Positions 1 through 7,880 are shown, counted from the stretch's first letter. The stretch is DNA of 15,178 bases from Bacteroidales bacterium (GCA_020860885.1 JAJBTS010000405.1:5965-21142); one strand, 5' to 3'. Program-made: numbers and translations. Notes: generated by a model not told the origin, from the letters alone.

Positions 1-55
1 ATAACAAAAAATTTAGAAAAATCATGTACTCTTAACTTTAGATGGGAAAGCAGGC

Positions 56-87
56 TTTCTCATTCTTGACAATTAATTGTATCTTTG
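56..87 (+). promoter_or_regulatory. Predicted Bacteroidota-type promoter for the ybeY-mnmG-apt-uvrC block
   Basis: TATCTTTG at 80-87 is a perfect match to the Bacteroidota -7 element TAnnTTTG. TTTC at 56-59, one base off the -33 element TTTG, lies 20 bases upstream, within the usual spacing. Transcription would begin near base 94 and give a leader of roughly 30 bases before the ybeY ATG at 127. No comparably good promoter is visible between the following genes up to base 6883, so this may be the main promoter of the whole block. This is inferred from sequence only. Confidence 0.6.
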
Positions 88-126
88 CAATTTAATTCGT
101 GATCCGATTTCATAAAACAAAATTCT

Positions 127-552
127 ATGGCCATTTCGTATAATGCGGTGGATATAAAATTTCCTAAAATAAAACGCAGAGAAGTTTCCCGGTGGATTAA
201 ATCTGTGGCAGCAAATTATCACAAAAGAGTAGGGGATATTGCTTATATTTTTTGTTCGGATGAAGAAATTCTTCGTATCAACAAGCAGTATCTGGATCAC
301 GATTATTACACCGATATTATAACATTTGATTATTCGGAGGATGATGTAATCTCAGGAGATCTTTTTATTTCTTTGGATACGGTTCAATCGAATTCCGGGA
401 AATACAACACGGATTATAATGAAGAATTGCACCGTGTTATTATTCATGGCATATTGCATCTTTGCGGGTTAAAGGATAAAACCAAACAAGATGAGGTGAT
501 TATGCGTGAAAATGAGAATAGAGCTTTGGAACTAATAGAAATAGATAAGTAG
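127..552 (+). CDS. ybeY: Endoribonuclease YbeY (rRNA maturation factor)
   Basis: YbeY is a single-strand-specific metallo-endoribonuclease needed for 16S rRNA 3'-end maturation and late ribosome quality control. The 141-residue protein carries the family signature HGILHLCGLKD, with His107 and His111 as zinc ligands. In the Escherichia coli form (HGxLHLxGYDH) a third histidine completes the site; here that position is Asp117, a substitution I recall as usual in Bacteroidota, so the enzyme is probably active. The preceding YYTDIITFDY stretch (residues 60-69) is also typical. The ATG at 127 follows a good promoter and an AT-rich leader. The stop codon TAG overlaps the ribosome-binding site of mnmG, so the two genes are probably cotranscribed. 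Confidence 0.93.
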   Translation: MAISYNAVDIKFPKIKRREVSRWIKSVAANYHKRVGDIAYIFCSDEEILRINKQYLDHDYYTDIITFDYSEDDVISGDLFISLDTVQSNSGKYNTDYNEELHRVIIHGILHLCGLKDKTKQDEVIMRENENRALELIEIDK

Positions 553-563
553 GAGTTAGGAGA

Positions 564-2438
564 ATGACTTTTAATTACGATGTTATAGTGGTTGGGGCAG
601 GTCACGCCGGCTGTGATGCGGCAGCGGCAGCGGCAAATTTAGGCTCCCGGACTTTGCTGATCACTATGGATATGAATAAGATTGCGCAAATGAGCTGTAA
701 TCCGGCTGTAGGTGGAATCGCTAAAGGACAAATTGTTCGTGAGATGGATGCGCTGGGTGGACAGATGGGTATCGTTACGGATACGACCGCCATCCAATTC
801 CGGATGTTGAATCGTTCGAAGGGTCCTGCCATGTGGAGTCCGAGAGCCCAGAGCGATAGAAGCCGCTTTATAGAGAAATGGCGTGAAGTTTTAGATTCCA
901 TTCCTAATCTTTTTATATGGCAAGATGTTGTAAATCAACTAATTATTAAAAATAATACTGTTGTAGGAGTGAAGACTTCCTTAGATGTGGAGTTTTATGC
1001 AAAAAGTGTTATTCTTACAGTGGGCACTTTCCTGAATGGTTTGATGCATATCGGAAAGACTCAGATTCAGGGAGGCCGTATTTCCGAACCTGCTTCTTTT
1101 GGAATAACCGAACAACTGGTTGCTTTGGGTTTTGAAAAAGACAGGATGAAAACGGGTACTCCCGTCCGTATTGACGGGCGAAGCGTGGATTATTCTTTAA
1201 TGGAAGAACAAAAAGGAGAGAATGATTTCCATAAATTTTCTTATCTGGATTTTCAACCTCGACCCTTAAAACAGTTAAGTTGCTGGACATTGTATACCAA
1301 TGAAGCAAGTCATGACGTACTTAGAAGTGGATTGGAAGATTCTCCTTTGTACAACGGCCAGATAAAGAGTATCGGTCCCCGATATTGTCCGAGTATTGAG
1401 ACAAAAATTGTCACTTTTGCAGATAAATTACAGCATCAATTATTTCTGGAGCCAGAAGGAGAAAATACACAGGAATATTATCTGAATGGGTTTTCTTCTT
1501 CTCTTCCTTTGTCCATACAGTTAAAAGCTTTGCAACAAATACCTGCTTTTAAGAATATACATATTTACAGGCCCGGGTACGCTATTGAATATGATTTTTT
1601 TCCTCCTACACAATTGTATCATACATTAGAAACCAAATTAATAAAAAACCTGTTTTTTGCAGGGCAGATTAATGGTACGACGGGTTATGAAGAGGCGGGT
1701 TCTCAAGGATTGATGGCAGGTATAAATGCTCATATAAATACTCATGGAGGAAATTCTTTTGTCTTGGGTAGGGATGAAGCTTACATTGGCGTGCTGATAG
1801 ATGATTTGGTTACAAAGGGTGTTGACGAGCCTTATCGGATGTTTACGTCCAGGGCAGAATATAGAATTCTTTTACGTCAGGATGATGCCGATATGCGTTT
1901 GACTGAAAAAGCCTATAATATCGGGTTAGCTACCCAAGAACGATTTTCTCTCCTGAAAGATAAAAGGGAAAAAATAGAGAATATAGTTGACTTTGCCCGG
2001 AATTATTCCGTAAAGGCGGAGTATGTAAATTCCGGACTGGAAGCTTTTGGTACCACTCCTTTAAGGCATGGGGTTAAATTGATTGATCTCATATTGAGGC
2101 CTCAATTGAATATAGAAAAAGTAGCTTCTTTGATTCCTGCTTTTAAGGAAGAGTTGGATAAGATATCCAATAGGAAGGAAGAAATTATTGAAGCTGCAGA
2201 GATCCTAATGAAATACGAAGGATATATTGCCAGAGAGAAAATCATAGCGGAAAAAATCAACCGTTTGGAAAATATAAAGATAAGAGGAAAATTTGATTAT
2301 AATACGATTCAATCTCTTTCTACGGAAGCAAAACAAAAACTTACGAATATAAATCCGGACACAATAGCACAAGCTAGCCGGATTCCGGGAGTTTCTCCAA
2401 ACGATATAAATGTACTATTGGTTTTATTGGGGAGATGA
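564..2438 (+). CDS. mnmG: tRNA uridine-5-carboxymethylaminomethyl modification enzyme MnmG (GidA)
   Basis: MnmG is an FAD protein that, with MnmE, adds an aminomethyl or carboxymethylaminomethyl group to C5 of the wobble uridine in certain tRNAs, which supports reading-frame maintenance. The 624-residue length is normal. Visible motifs are the dinucleotide-binding GAGHAG at residues 11-16, CNPAVGGIAKG from Cys45, the first GidA signature GPRYCPSIETK with Cys275, and the second signature AGQINGTTGYEE from Ala366. The C-terminal helical part (about 440-624) is the MnmE and tRNA interaction region in the family. The start is supported by AGGAG at 551-555, eight bases before the ATG and overlapping the ybeY stop. 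The gene ends directly against a palindrome resembling parS; gidA is often origin-proximal in bacteria. Confidence 0.97.
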   Translation: MTFNYDVIVVGAGHAGCDAAAAAANLGSRTLLITMDMNKIAQMSCNPAVGGIAKGQIVREMDALGGQMGIVTDTTAIQFRMLNRSKGPAMWSPRAQSDRSRFIEKWREVLDSIPNLFIWQDVVNQLIIKNNTVVGVKTSLDVEFYAKSVILTVGTFLNGLMHIGKTQIQGGRISEPASFGITEQLVALGFEKDRMKTGTPVRIDGRSVDYSLMEEQKGENDFHKFSYLDFQPRPLKQLSCWTLYTNEASHDVLRSGLEDSPLYNGQIKSIGPRYCPSIETKIVTFADKLQHQLFLEPEGENTQEYYLNGFSSSLPLSIQLKALQQIPAFKNIHIYRPGYAIEYDFFPPTQLYHTLETKLIKNLFFAGQINGTTGYEEAGSQGLMAGINAHINTHGGNSFVLGRDEAYIGVLIDDLVTKGVDEPYRMFTSRAEYRILLRQDDADMRLTEKAYNIGLATQERFSLLKDKREKIENIVDFARNYSVKAEYVNSGLEAFGTTPLRHGVKLIDLILRPQLNIEKVASLIPAFKEELDKISNRKEEIIEAAEILMKYEGYIAREKIIAEKINRLENIKIRGKFDYNTIQSLSTEAKQKLTNINPDTIAQASRIPGVSPNDINVLLVLLGR

Positions 2439-2460
2439 AATTGTTCCACGTGGAACAATT
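2439..2460. promoter_or_regulatory. parS: parS-like ParB centromere site (perfect 22-bp palindrome)
   Basis: The 16-bp core TGTTCCACGTGGAACA (2442-2457) is perfectly self-complementary and agrees with the widely conserved bacterial parS pattern, TGTTnCACGTGnAACA in symmetric form. The symmetry extends three bases on each side, to 2439 and 2460. It begins immediately after the mnmG stop codon and lies in the 48-base gap before apt. ParB loads at such sites, spreads, and with ParA/Soj and SMC organises origin segregation. I saw no other CACGTG in the window. A terminator is less likely because no T-run follows. The ParB role is inferred from the match. Confidence 0.75.
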
Positions 2461-2486
2461 CGACTTCTTTGAAAGTTTAATTAATT

Positions 2487-3017
2487 ATGGATATAGAAAG
2501 ATTAGCTAAGTCGGTGCGGAACATTCCTGATTTTCCAATTCCTGGAATTCAGTTTAAGGATGTAACCACCCTTTTTAAAAGTTCCGAGATTTTAAGGGAA
2601 TTAGTGGATGGAATTTCCGAAATGTATAAAGATAAAGGAATCACTAAGGTTGTTGGAATCGAATCGCGGGGATTTATTCTAGGCCCTTTAGTGGCAGACC
2701 GGCTGAATGCCGGGTTTGTTCCTATCCGTAAGCCAGGGAAACTTCCGGCAGCTACTTTTGAAGAAAGTTACGAAAAAGAATATGGATTGGATGTGATTCA
2801 GATACATCAGGATGCAATCAATAAAGACGATACTGTTCTTCTCCACGATGATTTATTAGCTACGGGAGGCACTATGGTTGCAGCAGTGAATCTCATGAAG
2901 AAATTCAATCCCCGTAAAATTTATGTAAATTTCCTTATAGAACTGGAAGAGCTCAACGGGAGAGCTTTGTTTGATCCGGAAGTTGAAGTAACGAGTATAA
3001 TTAAGTTTGATATCTGA
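2487..3017 (+). CDS. apt: Adenine phosphoribosyltransferase
   Basis: This cytoplasmic purine-salvage enzyme converts adenine and PRPP to AMP and pyrophosphate. The 176-residue protein is full length for the family. It begins with the characteristic SVRNIPDFPIPGIQFKDVTT stretch, has ESRGF at residues 59-63 (part of the adenine/PRPP site), and carries the PRPP-binding loop HDDLLATGGT at residues 120-129 with Asp121 and Asp122. The start ATG lies 26 bases after the parS-like palindrome, in an AT-rich leader without a clear Shine-Dalgarno motif, as is common in Bacteroidota. uvrC follows after 21 bases on the same strand, so it is probably part of the same transcription unit. Confidence 0.96.
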   Translation: MDIERLAKSVRNIPDFPIPGIQFKDVTTLFKSSEILRELVDGISEMYKDKGITKVVGIESRGFILGPLVADRLNAGFVPIRKPGKLPAATFEESYEKEYGLDVIQIHQDAINKDDTVLLHDDLLATGGTMVAAVNLMKKFNPRKIYVNFLIELEELNGRALFDPEVEVTSIIKFDI

Positions 3018-3038
3018 TCCGTTGAATAAATAATTATA

Positions 3039-4850
3039 ATGACTGATATTAGTATAAATAATCCCAATTTGTCCAATATATTATCTGCTATACCAGCAGA
3101 TCCTGGAGTATATATGTATCTGGATGAAAATAATGTGATTATTTATGTAGGTAAAGCTAAAAATCTTAAAAAAAGAGTATCTTCTTATTTTACCAAAACG
3201 CAAGACAATCCAAAAACCCGGATAATGGTGCGCAAGATTCGTAAAATCAATTATCTGGTGGTAGAGTCGGAGGAAGATGCATTCCTTTTAGAAAATAATC
3301 TGATCAAAGAACATAAACCCCGGTACAATGTAATGCTCCGGGACGATAAAACTTATCCATGGATTGTTGTTCGTGACGAACCTTTTCCCCGTATTCATCT
3401 TACAAGACAAAAATTTAATGACAAATCCCGGTATTATGGTCCTTATACATCTGTCTTAAATGTAAAGTATATTTTAAGGTTAATCACTACTCTCTATCCC
3501 ATTCGTATATGTTCTTACCATTTGACACAGGAAAATATTGAAAAAGGAAAGTTCAATGTATGTCTTCAATATCATATAAAGAAATGTCTGGGGCCTTGTG
3601 TCGGATTGCAAACAGAAAAAGACTATAACGATAATGTTAAATGTATAGAAGAAATACTCAAAGGAAATTCTAAAGAAATTAGTAAAATGCTTTACGAAGA
3701 GATGGTTCAACTGGCTTCCGAAATGAAATTTGAAGAGGCTGAACATGTCAAAGAGAGGTATAATATTTTAGAAAATTATCACTCTAAGTCTATTGTTGCC
3801 AGCCCTTCCTTAAATAATATTGATGTCTTTTCTTTCGAGGAAAATGAACAATCTGCTTACATCAATTATTTGCATATCGCTAACGGTGCAATTGTACAAG
3901 GGTATACCATTGAATACAAAAAGAGATTGGATGAATCAAAAGAAGATATTTTAGCTTTAGGAATCGTAGAATTACGTTATCGTTTTGGTAGTAAAGCCAA
4001 AGAAGTTATTGTTCCATTCCTGCCGGCTCTTGAATTGAATACTATAAATTTTGTTATTCCTCAAAGAGGGGATAAGAAAAAATTGCTGGAATTATCCGAA
4101 AAGAATGTTCGTCAATATAAAATTGATCAATTAAAACAAGCTGAAAAGCTTAATCCGGAGCAGCGTTCTACACGAATATTGAAAATAATGCAGACGGATT
4201 TACACTTAAAAGAATTGCCTGTCCATATAGAATGTTTCGATAACTCAAACATTCAAGGAACAAATCCGGTTTCAGCCTGTGTCGTTTTCAAAAAAGCCAA
4301 ACCCTCTAAGAGGGATTACAGGCACTTTAATATAAAAACAGTAACAGGACCTGATGACTTTAAATCCATGTATGAAACCGTCTTCCGAAGATACAAACGT
4401 TTAATGGAAGAAGATCAACCTATGCCTCAGTTAATCGTGATAGATGGCGGAAAAGGGCAGCTTCATGCAGCTACGGATGCATTGAAAGACTTAGGATTGT
4501 ATGGTATTATACCTATTGTAGGAATTGCTAAACGGTTGGAAGAAATTTATTTTCCAAATGATCCGATACCATTATATCTGGATAAGAACTCTGAAAGTCT
4601 GAAGTTAATCCAACAACTAAGGGATGAGGCGCATCGCTTCGGGATAACTTTCCACAGGAATAAACGAAGTAAACAGCAGGTGGTTTCTGAGTTAGATAAT
4701 ATTAAAGGAATCGGACCTGTTATAAAAGAGAAATTGCTGAAAAAATACAAAAGTATAAAGAGAATCCGAGAAGCGCCGCAATCAGAAATTATCGATTTGA
4801 TTGGAAAAAGTAAGGCCGCGCTTATCGAAGAATATTTCAATTCAAAATAA
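3039..4850 (+). CDS. uvrC: Excinuclease ABC subunit C
   Basis: UvrC makes the two incisions flanking a lesion in nucleotide excision repair after UvrA/UvrB damage recognition. The 603-residue protein shows all expected parts: a GIY-YIG nuclease domain (GVY at 23-25, IYVGKAKNLKKR at 35-46, Glu85) for the 3' cut; a UVR motif at about 210-250 for UvrB contact; an RNase H-like nuclease domain with Asp401 in FDNSN, Asp469 in VIDGG and His539 in TFHRNKR for the 5' cut; and a helix-hairpin-helix region at about 550-603. Four cysteines, Cys158, Cys175, Cys183 and Cys187, lie where iron-sulfur ligands have been described in other UvrC proteins; the first spacing is longer here. dtd starts 10 bases downstream. 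Confidence 0.97.
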   Translation: MTDISINNPNLSNILSAIPADPGVYMYLDENNVIIYVGKAKNLKKRVSSYFTKTQDNPKTRIMVRKIRKINYLVVESEEDAFLLENNLIKEHKPRYNVMLRDDKTYPWIVVRDEPFPRIHLTRQKFNDKSRYYGPYTSVLNVKYILRLITTLYPIRICSYHLTQENIEKGKFNVCLQYHIKKCLGPCVGLQTEKDYNDNVKCIEEILKGNSKEISKMLYEEMVQLASEMKFEEAEHVKERYNILENYHSKSIVASPSLNNIDVFSFEENEQSAYINYLHIANGAIVQGYTIEYKKRLDESKEDILALGIVELRYRFGSKAKEVIVPFLPALELNTINFVIPQRGDKKKLLELSEKNVRQYKIDQLKQAEKLNPEQRSTRILKIMQTDLHLKELPVHIECFDNSNIQGTNPVSACVVFKKAKPSKRDYRHFNIKTVTGPDDFKSMYETVFRRYKRLMEEDQPMPQLIVIDGGKGQLHAATDALKDLGLYGIIPIVGIAKRLEEIYFPNDPIPLYLDKNSESLKLIQQLRDEAHRFGITFHRNKRSKQQVVSELDNIKGIGPVIKEKLLKKYKSIKRIREAPQSEIIDLIGKSKAALIEEYFNSK

Positions 4851-4860
4851 TCGGTAAAAA

Positions 4861-5313
4861 ATGCGTATTGTAATCCAAAGGGTTTCCAAAGCTTCCGTAT
4901 CAATCGGAGGAGAAGTCTTCTCTTCCATTGAAAAAGGATTGTTGGTATTGTTAGGAATTGAATCTTCCGACATTCAGGAAGATATAGATTTTTTAATAAA
5001 AAAAATAGTAAATTTGCGTGTTTTTGACGATGAGAATGGTGTAATGAATAAGTCCGTTATGGAAGTAGCTGGAGAGATTTTATGTGTAAGCCAGTTTACT
5101 CTGTATGCTTTAACCCGGAAAGGCAATCGCCCTTCTTATATCAAAGCAGCAAGACCGGAGATATCTGTACCCATTTATGAAAAATTTTGTGCAGACTTAA
5201 GTAGAGCATTAGGGAAAGATATAAAGACAGGAGAATTCGGAGCTGAAATGCAGGTAGAGTTGATAAATGACGGACCTGTTACAATATTAATAGATTCAAA
5301 GATAAAAGAATAA
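4861..5313 (+). CDS. dtd: D-aminoacyl-tRNA deacylase
   Basis: DTD hydrolyses the ester bond between a D-amino acid (or glycine mischarged on tRNA-Ala) and tRNA, and so acts as a chirality checkpoint in translation. The 150-residue length is standard. Both family motifs are intact: SQFTL at residues 77-81 and NDGPVT from Asn136, whose Gly138-Pro139 pair forms the cross-subunit Gly-cisPro chiral selector in the homodimer. The N-terminus MRIVIQRVSKASV is typical, which supports the ATG at 4861. The next gene starts two bases after the stop, indicating tight coupling. Confidence 0.97.
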   Translation: MRIVIQRVSKASVSIGGEVFSSIEKGLLVLLGIESSDIQEDIDFLIKKIVNLRVFDDENGVMNKSVMEVAGEILCVSQFTLYALTRKGNRPSYIKAARPEISVPIYEKFCADLSRALGKDIKTGEFGAEMQVELINDGPVTILIDSKIKE

Positions 5314-5315
5314 TT

Positions 5316-5642
5316 ATGACAGTTAATGAAGCTCAAATTCTTGTAGATGAATGGATTAAAAAATATGGAGTCCGCTATTTCTCCGAATTGACCAATATGG
5401 CTATTCTAACGGAAGAGGTGGGTGAACTCGCTCGTATTATGGCCCGGAAATATGGGGATCAATCGTTCAAAGGTACAGATCTGGAAAATAATCTTGCAGA
5501 TGAGTTAGCAGATGTTTTTTGGGTGATTCTGTGTATCGCCAATCAAACAGGAGTGGATTTAACGCAAGCTTTTGAAAGTAATCTTCAGAAAAAAACTCTC
5601 AGAGACAGCAGTAGACATATTAACAACGAAAAATTAAAATGA
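5316..5642 (+). CDS. MazG-like nucleotide pyrophosphohydrolase
   Basis: This 108-residue protein belongs to the all-alpha NTP pyrophosphohydrolase (MazG/iMazG/dUTPase-2-like) group. The magnesium-binding pattern is complete: Glu33, Glu34 and Glu37 (EExxE), then Glu63 and Asp66 (ExxD), with spacing inside the family range. Such enzymes cleave NTPs or dNTPs, often damaged or non-canonical ones, to the monophosphate and pyrophosphate. The exact substrate cannot be read from sequence. It is a single-domain form, far shorter than the two-domain MazG of Escherichia coli. Its position two bases after dtd and three bases before deoC suggests a nucleotide-hygiene role. A homodimer or tetramer is expected from the family. 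Confidence 0.88.
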   Translation: MTVNEAQILVDEWIKKYGVRYFSELTNMAILTEEVGELARIMARKYGDQSFKGTDLENNLADELADVFWVILCIANQTGVDLTQAFESNLQKKTLRDSSRHINNEKLK

Positions 5643-5645
5643 AAA

Positions 5646-6494
5646 ATGGATAGATTCAATGATGCGCTAAGTAAATATAATATGGATATAAAAGATCCTG
5701 TTATCTCGGAAAAAGTAAAGAAGATTATCGATAAAACCGGGAAGAATGATAATAAAGAGGTCTTAAAATTCATCTACTCCTGTATTGATCTTACTTCTCT
5801 GAATACGGAAGATTCCAGAGAGAGCATCTGGAATTGGGTAGAAAAGCTAAATAATTCTGAAGGATCCAGTGATCTTAACAATGTGGCAGCCATTTGTGTT
5901 TATCCTAATTTTGTACAAACGGTTAAAGAGGCTCTTACGGCTGACATCAAGATTGCTGCTGTAGCGGGAGGATTTCCGTCTTCACAGACTTTTACGGAGA
6001 TAAAGATTGCCGAGACTTCTCTTGCCGTATCGGATGGTGCGGATGAAATTGATATTGTATTAAATGTCGGCGATTTTCTTGATAAGAATTATACTGAAAT
6101 TTCAGAAGAAATTAGTGAGATAAAGGAAGCGTGCAGAGAGGCGAAACTCAAAGTCATTCTAGAGACCGGATTGCTGAAATCTGCTATAAATATTAAAATG
6201 GCTTCCATATTAGCCATGTATTCCGGTGCGGATTTTATTAAAACCTCTACGGGGAAAGGATATATAGGTGCAACTCCTGAAGCTGTATATGTAATGTGCG
6301 AAGCCATAAAAGAGTATCATGCTTTACATAATCGCAAAATAGGAATAAAGATATCCGGAGGAATAAAAACAGGTAAAGATGCAATTCTTTATTATACGAT
6401 TGTGAAAGAAATATTAGGACAAGAATGGCTGACGCCTGATTTTTTCAGGATAGGAGCAAGCGGACTGGCCGGAAATATATTAGAGCTATTATGA
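5646..6494 (+). CDS. deoC: Deoxyribose-phosphate aldolase
   Basis: DeoC is a class I aldolase that reversibly splits 2-deoxy-D-ribose 5-phosphate into acetaldehyde and glyceraldehyde 3-phosphate, feeding deoxynucleoside carbon into glycolysis. The 282-residue protein is a TIM barrel with a short N-terminal extension compared with the roughly 260-residue E. coli enzyme. Catalytic residues are visible: Asp136 in GADEIDIVLNVG, the Schiff-base Lys199 in FIKTSTGK, and Lys235 in IKISGGIKT. The ATG at 5646 lies three bases after the previous stop codon. The 3' end overlaps the next gene by four bases (ATGA), so translation of the two is probably coupled. Confidence 0.96.
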   Translation: MDRFNDALSKYNMDIKDPVISEKVKKIIDKTGKNDNKEVLKFIYSCIDLTSLNTEDSRESIWNWVEKLNNSEGSSDLNNVAAICVYPNFVQTVKEALTADIKIAAVAGGFPSSQTFTEIKIAETSLAVSDGADEIDIVLNVGDFLDKNYTEISEEISEIKEACREAKLKVILETGLLKSAINIKMASILAMYSGADFIKTSTGKGYIGATPEAVYVMCEAIKEYHALHNRKIGIKISGGIKTGKDAILYYTIVKEILGQEWLTPDFFRIGASGLAGNILELL

Positions 6495-6883
6495 ACTTAT
6501 TATTATTTATAAAAAAATACTGGATAACGATCTTATTATCTTCGGCAATTATTGTTTTGTGTTTTATGAGTACAGAGCCTATGCCGGAAGTATCCATGAA
6601 TAATTTCGATAAATTGGTCCATTTTCTAATGTTTCTTGCTCTTTCGGGGACTATTTTTTTTGAGAATACAAATTATCTGAGAAAAAGAATCAGTTACCAG
6701 CGTATTGTGTGGGGATCTTTTTTCCTTCCTATAGTATTCAGCGGACTTATTGAAATTATGCAGGAATATCTTTCTCCCTACCGGACAGGAGACTGGATGG
6801 ATTTTCTATACGATGCTATAGGCGTATTCGTAGGATTAGCTATTTGCTTAAAAATAAACAGTAAATTACTTGTAAGGGAATGA
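6491..6883 (+). CDS. VanZ-family small integral membrane protein
   Basis: This 130-residue protein has about four hydrophobic membrane segments (roughly residues 5-27, 42-58, 75-92 and 104-121). It carries the VanZ-like pattern: DKLVHF at 40-45 after the first segment, GLIEIMQEY at the end of the third, then GDWMDFLYDAIGVFVG. VanZ itself gives low-level teicoplanin resistance by an unknown route, but most family members in Bacteroidota are chromosomal proteins of unknown function, so resistance should not be assumed. Its ATG overlaps the deoC stop by four bases. It is the last gene of the rightward block and ends four bases from the convergent ispB stop codon. Confidence 0.85.
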   Translation: MNLLLFIKKYWITILLSSAIIVLCFMSTEPMPEVSMNNFDKLVHFLMFLALSGTIFFENTNYLRKRISYQRIVWGSFFLPIVFSGLIEIMQEYLSPYRTGDWMDFLYDAIGVFVGLAICLKINSKLLVRE

Positions 6884-6887
6884 GAGA

Positions 6888-7862
6888 TTATTTTCTTCTT
6901 TCTATGATATAATCGATCATTTCTATCATAGAATTTTTGGTATCAGAATCCGGAAATTTGGATAGTAAAAAGAGAATATTCTTTTTTATTTCGTTCATTT
7001 TATTCTCCGCGTACTCTATTCCGTGGTATTCTTTTGCAAATGAAATTAAATGATGAATATTATCCGAAGAGAAATCTTTCTTCCTGATGATATTCATCAT
7101 TTCTTTTGTCTTTCTTTCCGGAGCATTATTCAAAGCATAAATGAGAGGAAGTGTAATTTTGCCTTCGCGGATATCATTTCCTGTAGGTTTTCCTATATCT
7201 CCTTGTTCGAAATAATCAAATAAATCATCCCTGATCTGAAAGCAGATACCTAAATTTTCACCAATTAACCGCAATGTTTTTACTTCCTCTTTTGTCGCAT
7301 TTACGGAAAGAGCTCCCATTTCTGCACAAGAGAAAAGTAAAACAGCTGTCTTTTTCCGGATAATTTCAAAATATCTTTCTTCATTAATAAGAATATCGGA
7401 GGAGGAGATTAATTGGATAAGTTCTCCTTCCACTAATTCCTGAGCCAGATTAGAAAGTATTCTAAGGATCTGTAAATTTTCTGTATTTACTCCGTTGATG
7501 ATCGCTTGAGAGAGGATGTAATCACCCAATAGGACGGCAATTTTATTGTCAAATTTTGCATTGACCGAATCATGACCCCTGCGTTCCATAGTACTATCAA
7601 TAACATCGTCATGAATAAGTGTTGCCGTATGTAAAAGTTCCAATATTACAGCATATTCCAGAGTTTTTGAAGTAGGCTCGCCACAGAGTTTTGCAGAAAG
7701 GAGAAGAATCAAAGGTCGAATTCTTTTACCTTCTTTTTCTGAAACAAAGTCAAGTAAAAACTGAAAGTCATGTATGCGGCTATGCAGAGATCTTTTGAAG
7801 AGCGTGTTAAAAGCGTCCATTTCTTTTTGCACAGGCTGCATAATGAGGTCTATTTTCTCCAT
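6888..7862 (-). CDS. ispB: Long-chain polyprenyl diphosphate synthase (IspB-type)
   Basis: This enzyme extends farnesyl or geranyl diphosphate with isopentenyl diphosphate units to make the long all-trans chain, most likely the menaquinone side chain. The predicted protein is 324 residues. Both aspartate-rich motifs are present: DDVID at residues 85-89 and DDLFD at 212-216, plus the substrate-binding GKRIRP at 45-50. Small residues (HTAT) before the first motif leave room for a long product, as in octaprenyl-type synthases; exact length is unknown. I chose the ATG at 7862. A TTG at 7883 in the same frame would lie inside the promoter -7 box and is unlikely. The gene is convergent with the VanZ gene and divergent from polA. 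Confidence 0.93.
   Translation of the reverse strand: MEKIDLIMQPVQKEMDAFNTLFKRSLHSRIHDFQFLLDFVSEKEGKRIRPLILLLSAKLCGEPTSKTLEYAVILELLHTATLIHDDVIDSTMERRGHDSVNAKFDNKIAVLLGDYILSQAIINGVNTENLQILRILSNLAQELVEGELIQLISSSDILINEERYFEIIRKKTAVLLFSCAEMGALSVNATKEEVKTLRLIGENLGICFQIRDDLFDYFEQGDIGKPTGNDIREGKITLPLIYALNNAPERKTKEMMNIIRKKDFSSDNIHHLISFAKEYHGIEYAENKMNEIKKNILFLLSKFPDSDTKNSMIEMIDYIIERRK
6900..6938 (+). terminator. Possible intrinsic terminator of the rightward block, inside the 3' end of ispB
   Basis: A perfect 10-bp inverted repeat, TTCTATGATA at 6900-6909 and TATCATAGAA at 6924-6933, is separated by 14 bases and followed directly by TTTTT at 6934-6938 on the + strand. It lies 17 bases past the VanZ-family stop codon, where the rightward operon must end. 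The stem is AT-rich with only two G-C pairs, so it would be a weak terminator. It sits within the ispB coding sequence, which may be a coincidence. Confidence 0.4.
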
Positions 7863-7880
7863 CCTTATTGAAATAAAGTG

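Noticed and set aside
46..59. Inverted repeat GAAAGC-AG-GCTTTC upstream of ybeY
   Set aside because: The two-base loop is too small for a good RNA hairpin and no T-run follows. It overlaps the -33 promoter region and could be an operator, but nothing else supports that.
2439..2460. Intrinsic terminator after mnmG
   Set aside because: The palindrome has no loop and no following T-run, and apt continues on the same strand. The exact match to a parS core explains it better.
6491..6883. Teicoplanin resistance gene vanZ
   Set aside because: Only general family similarity is visible, there are no other van genes, and the gene is embedded in a housekeeping operon.
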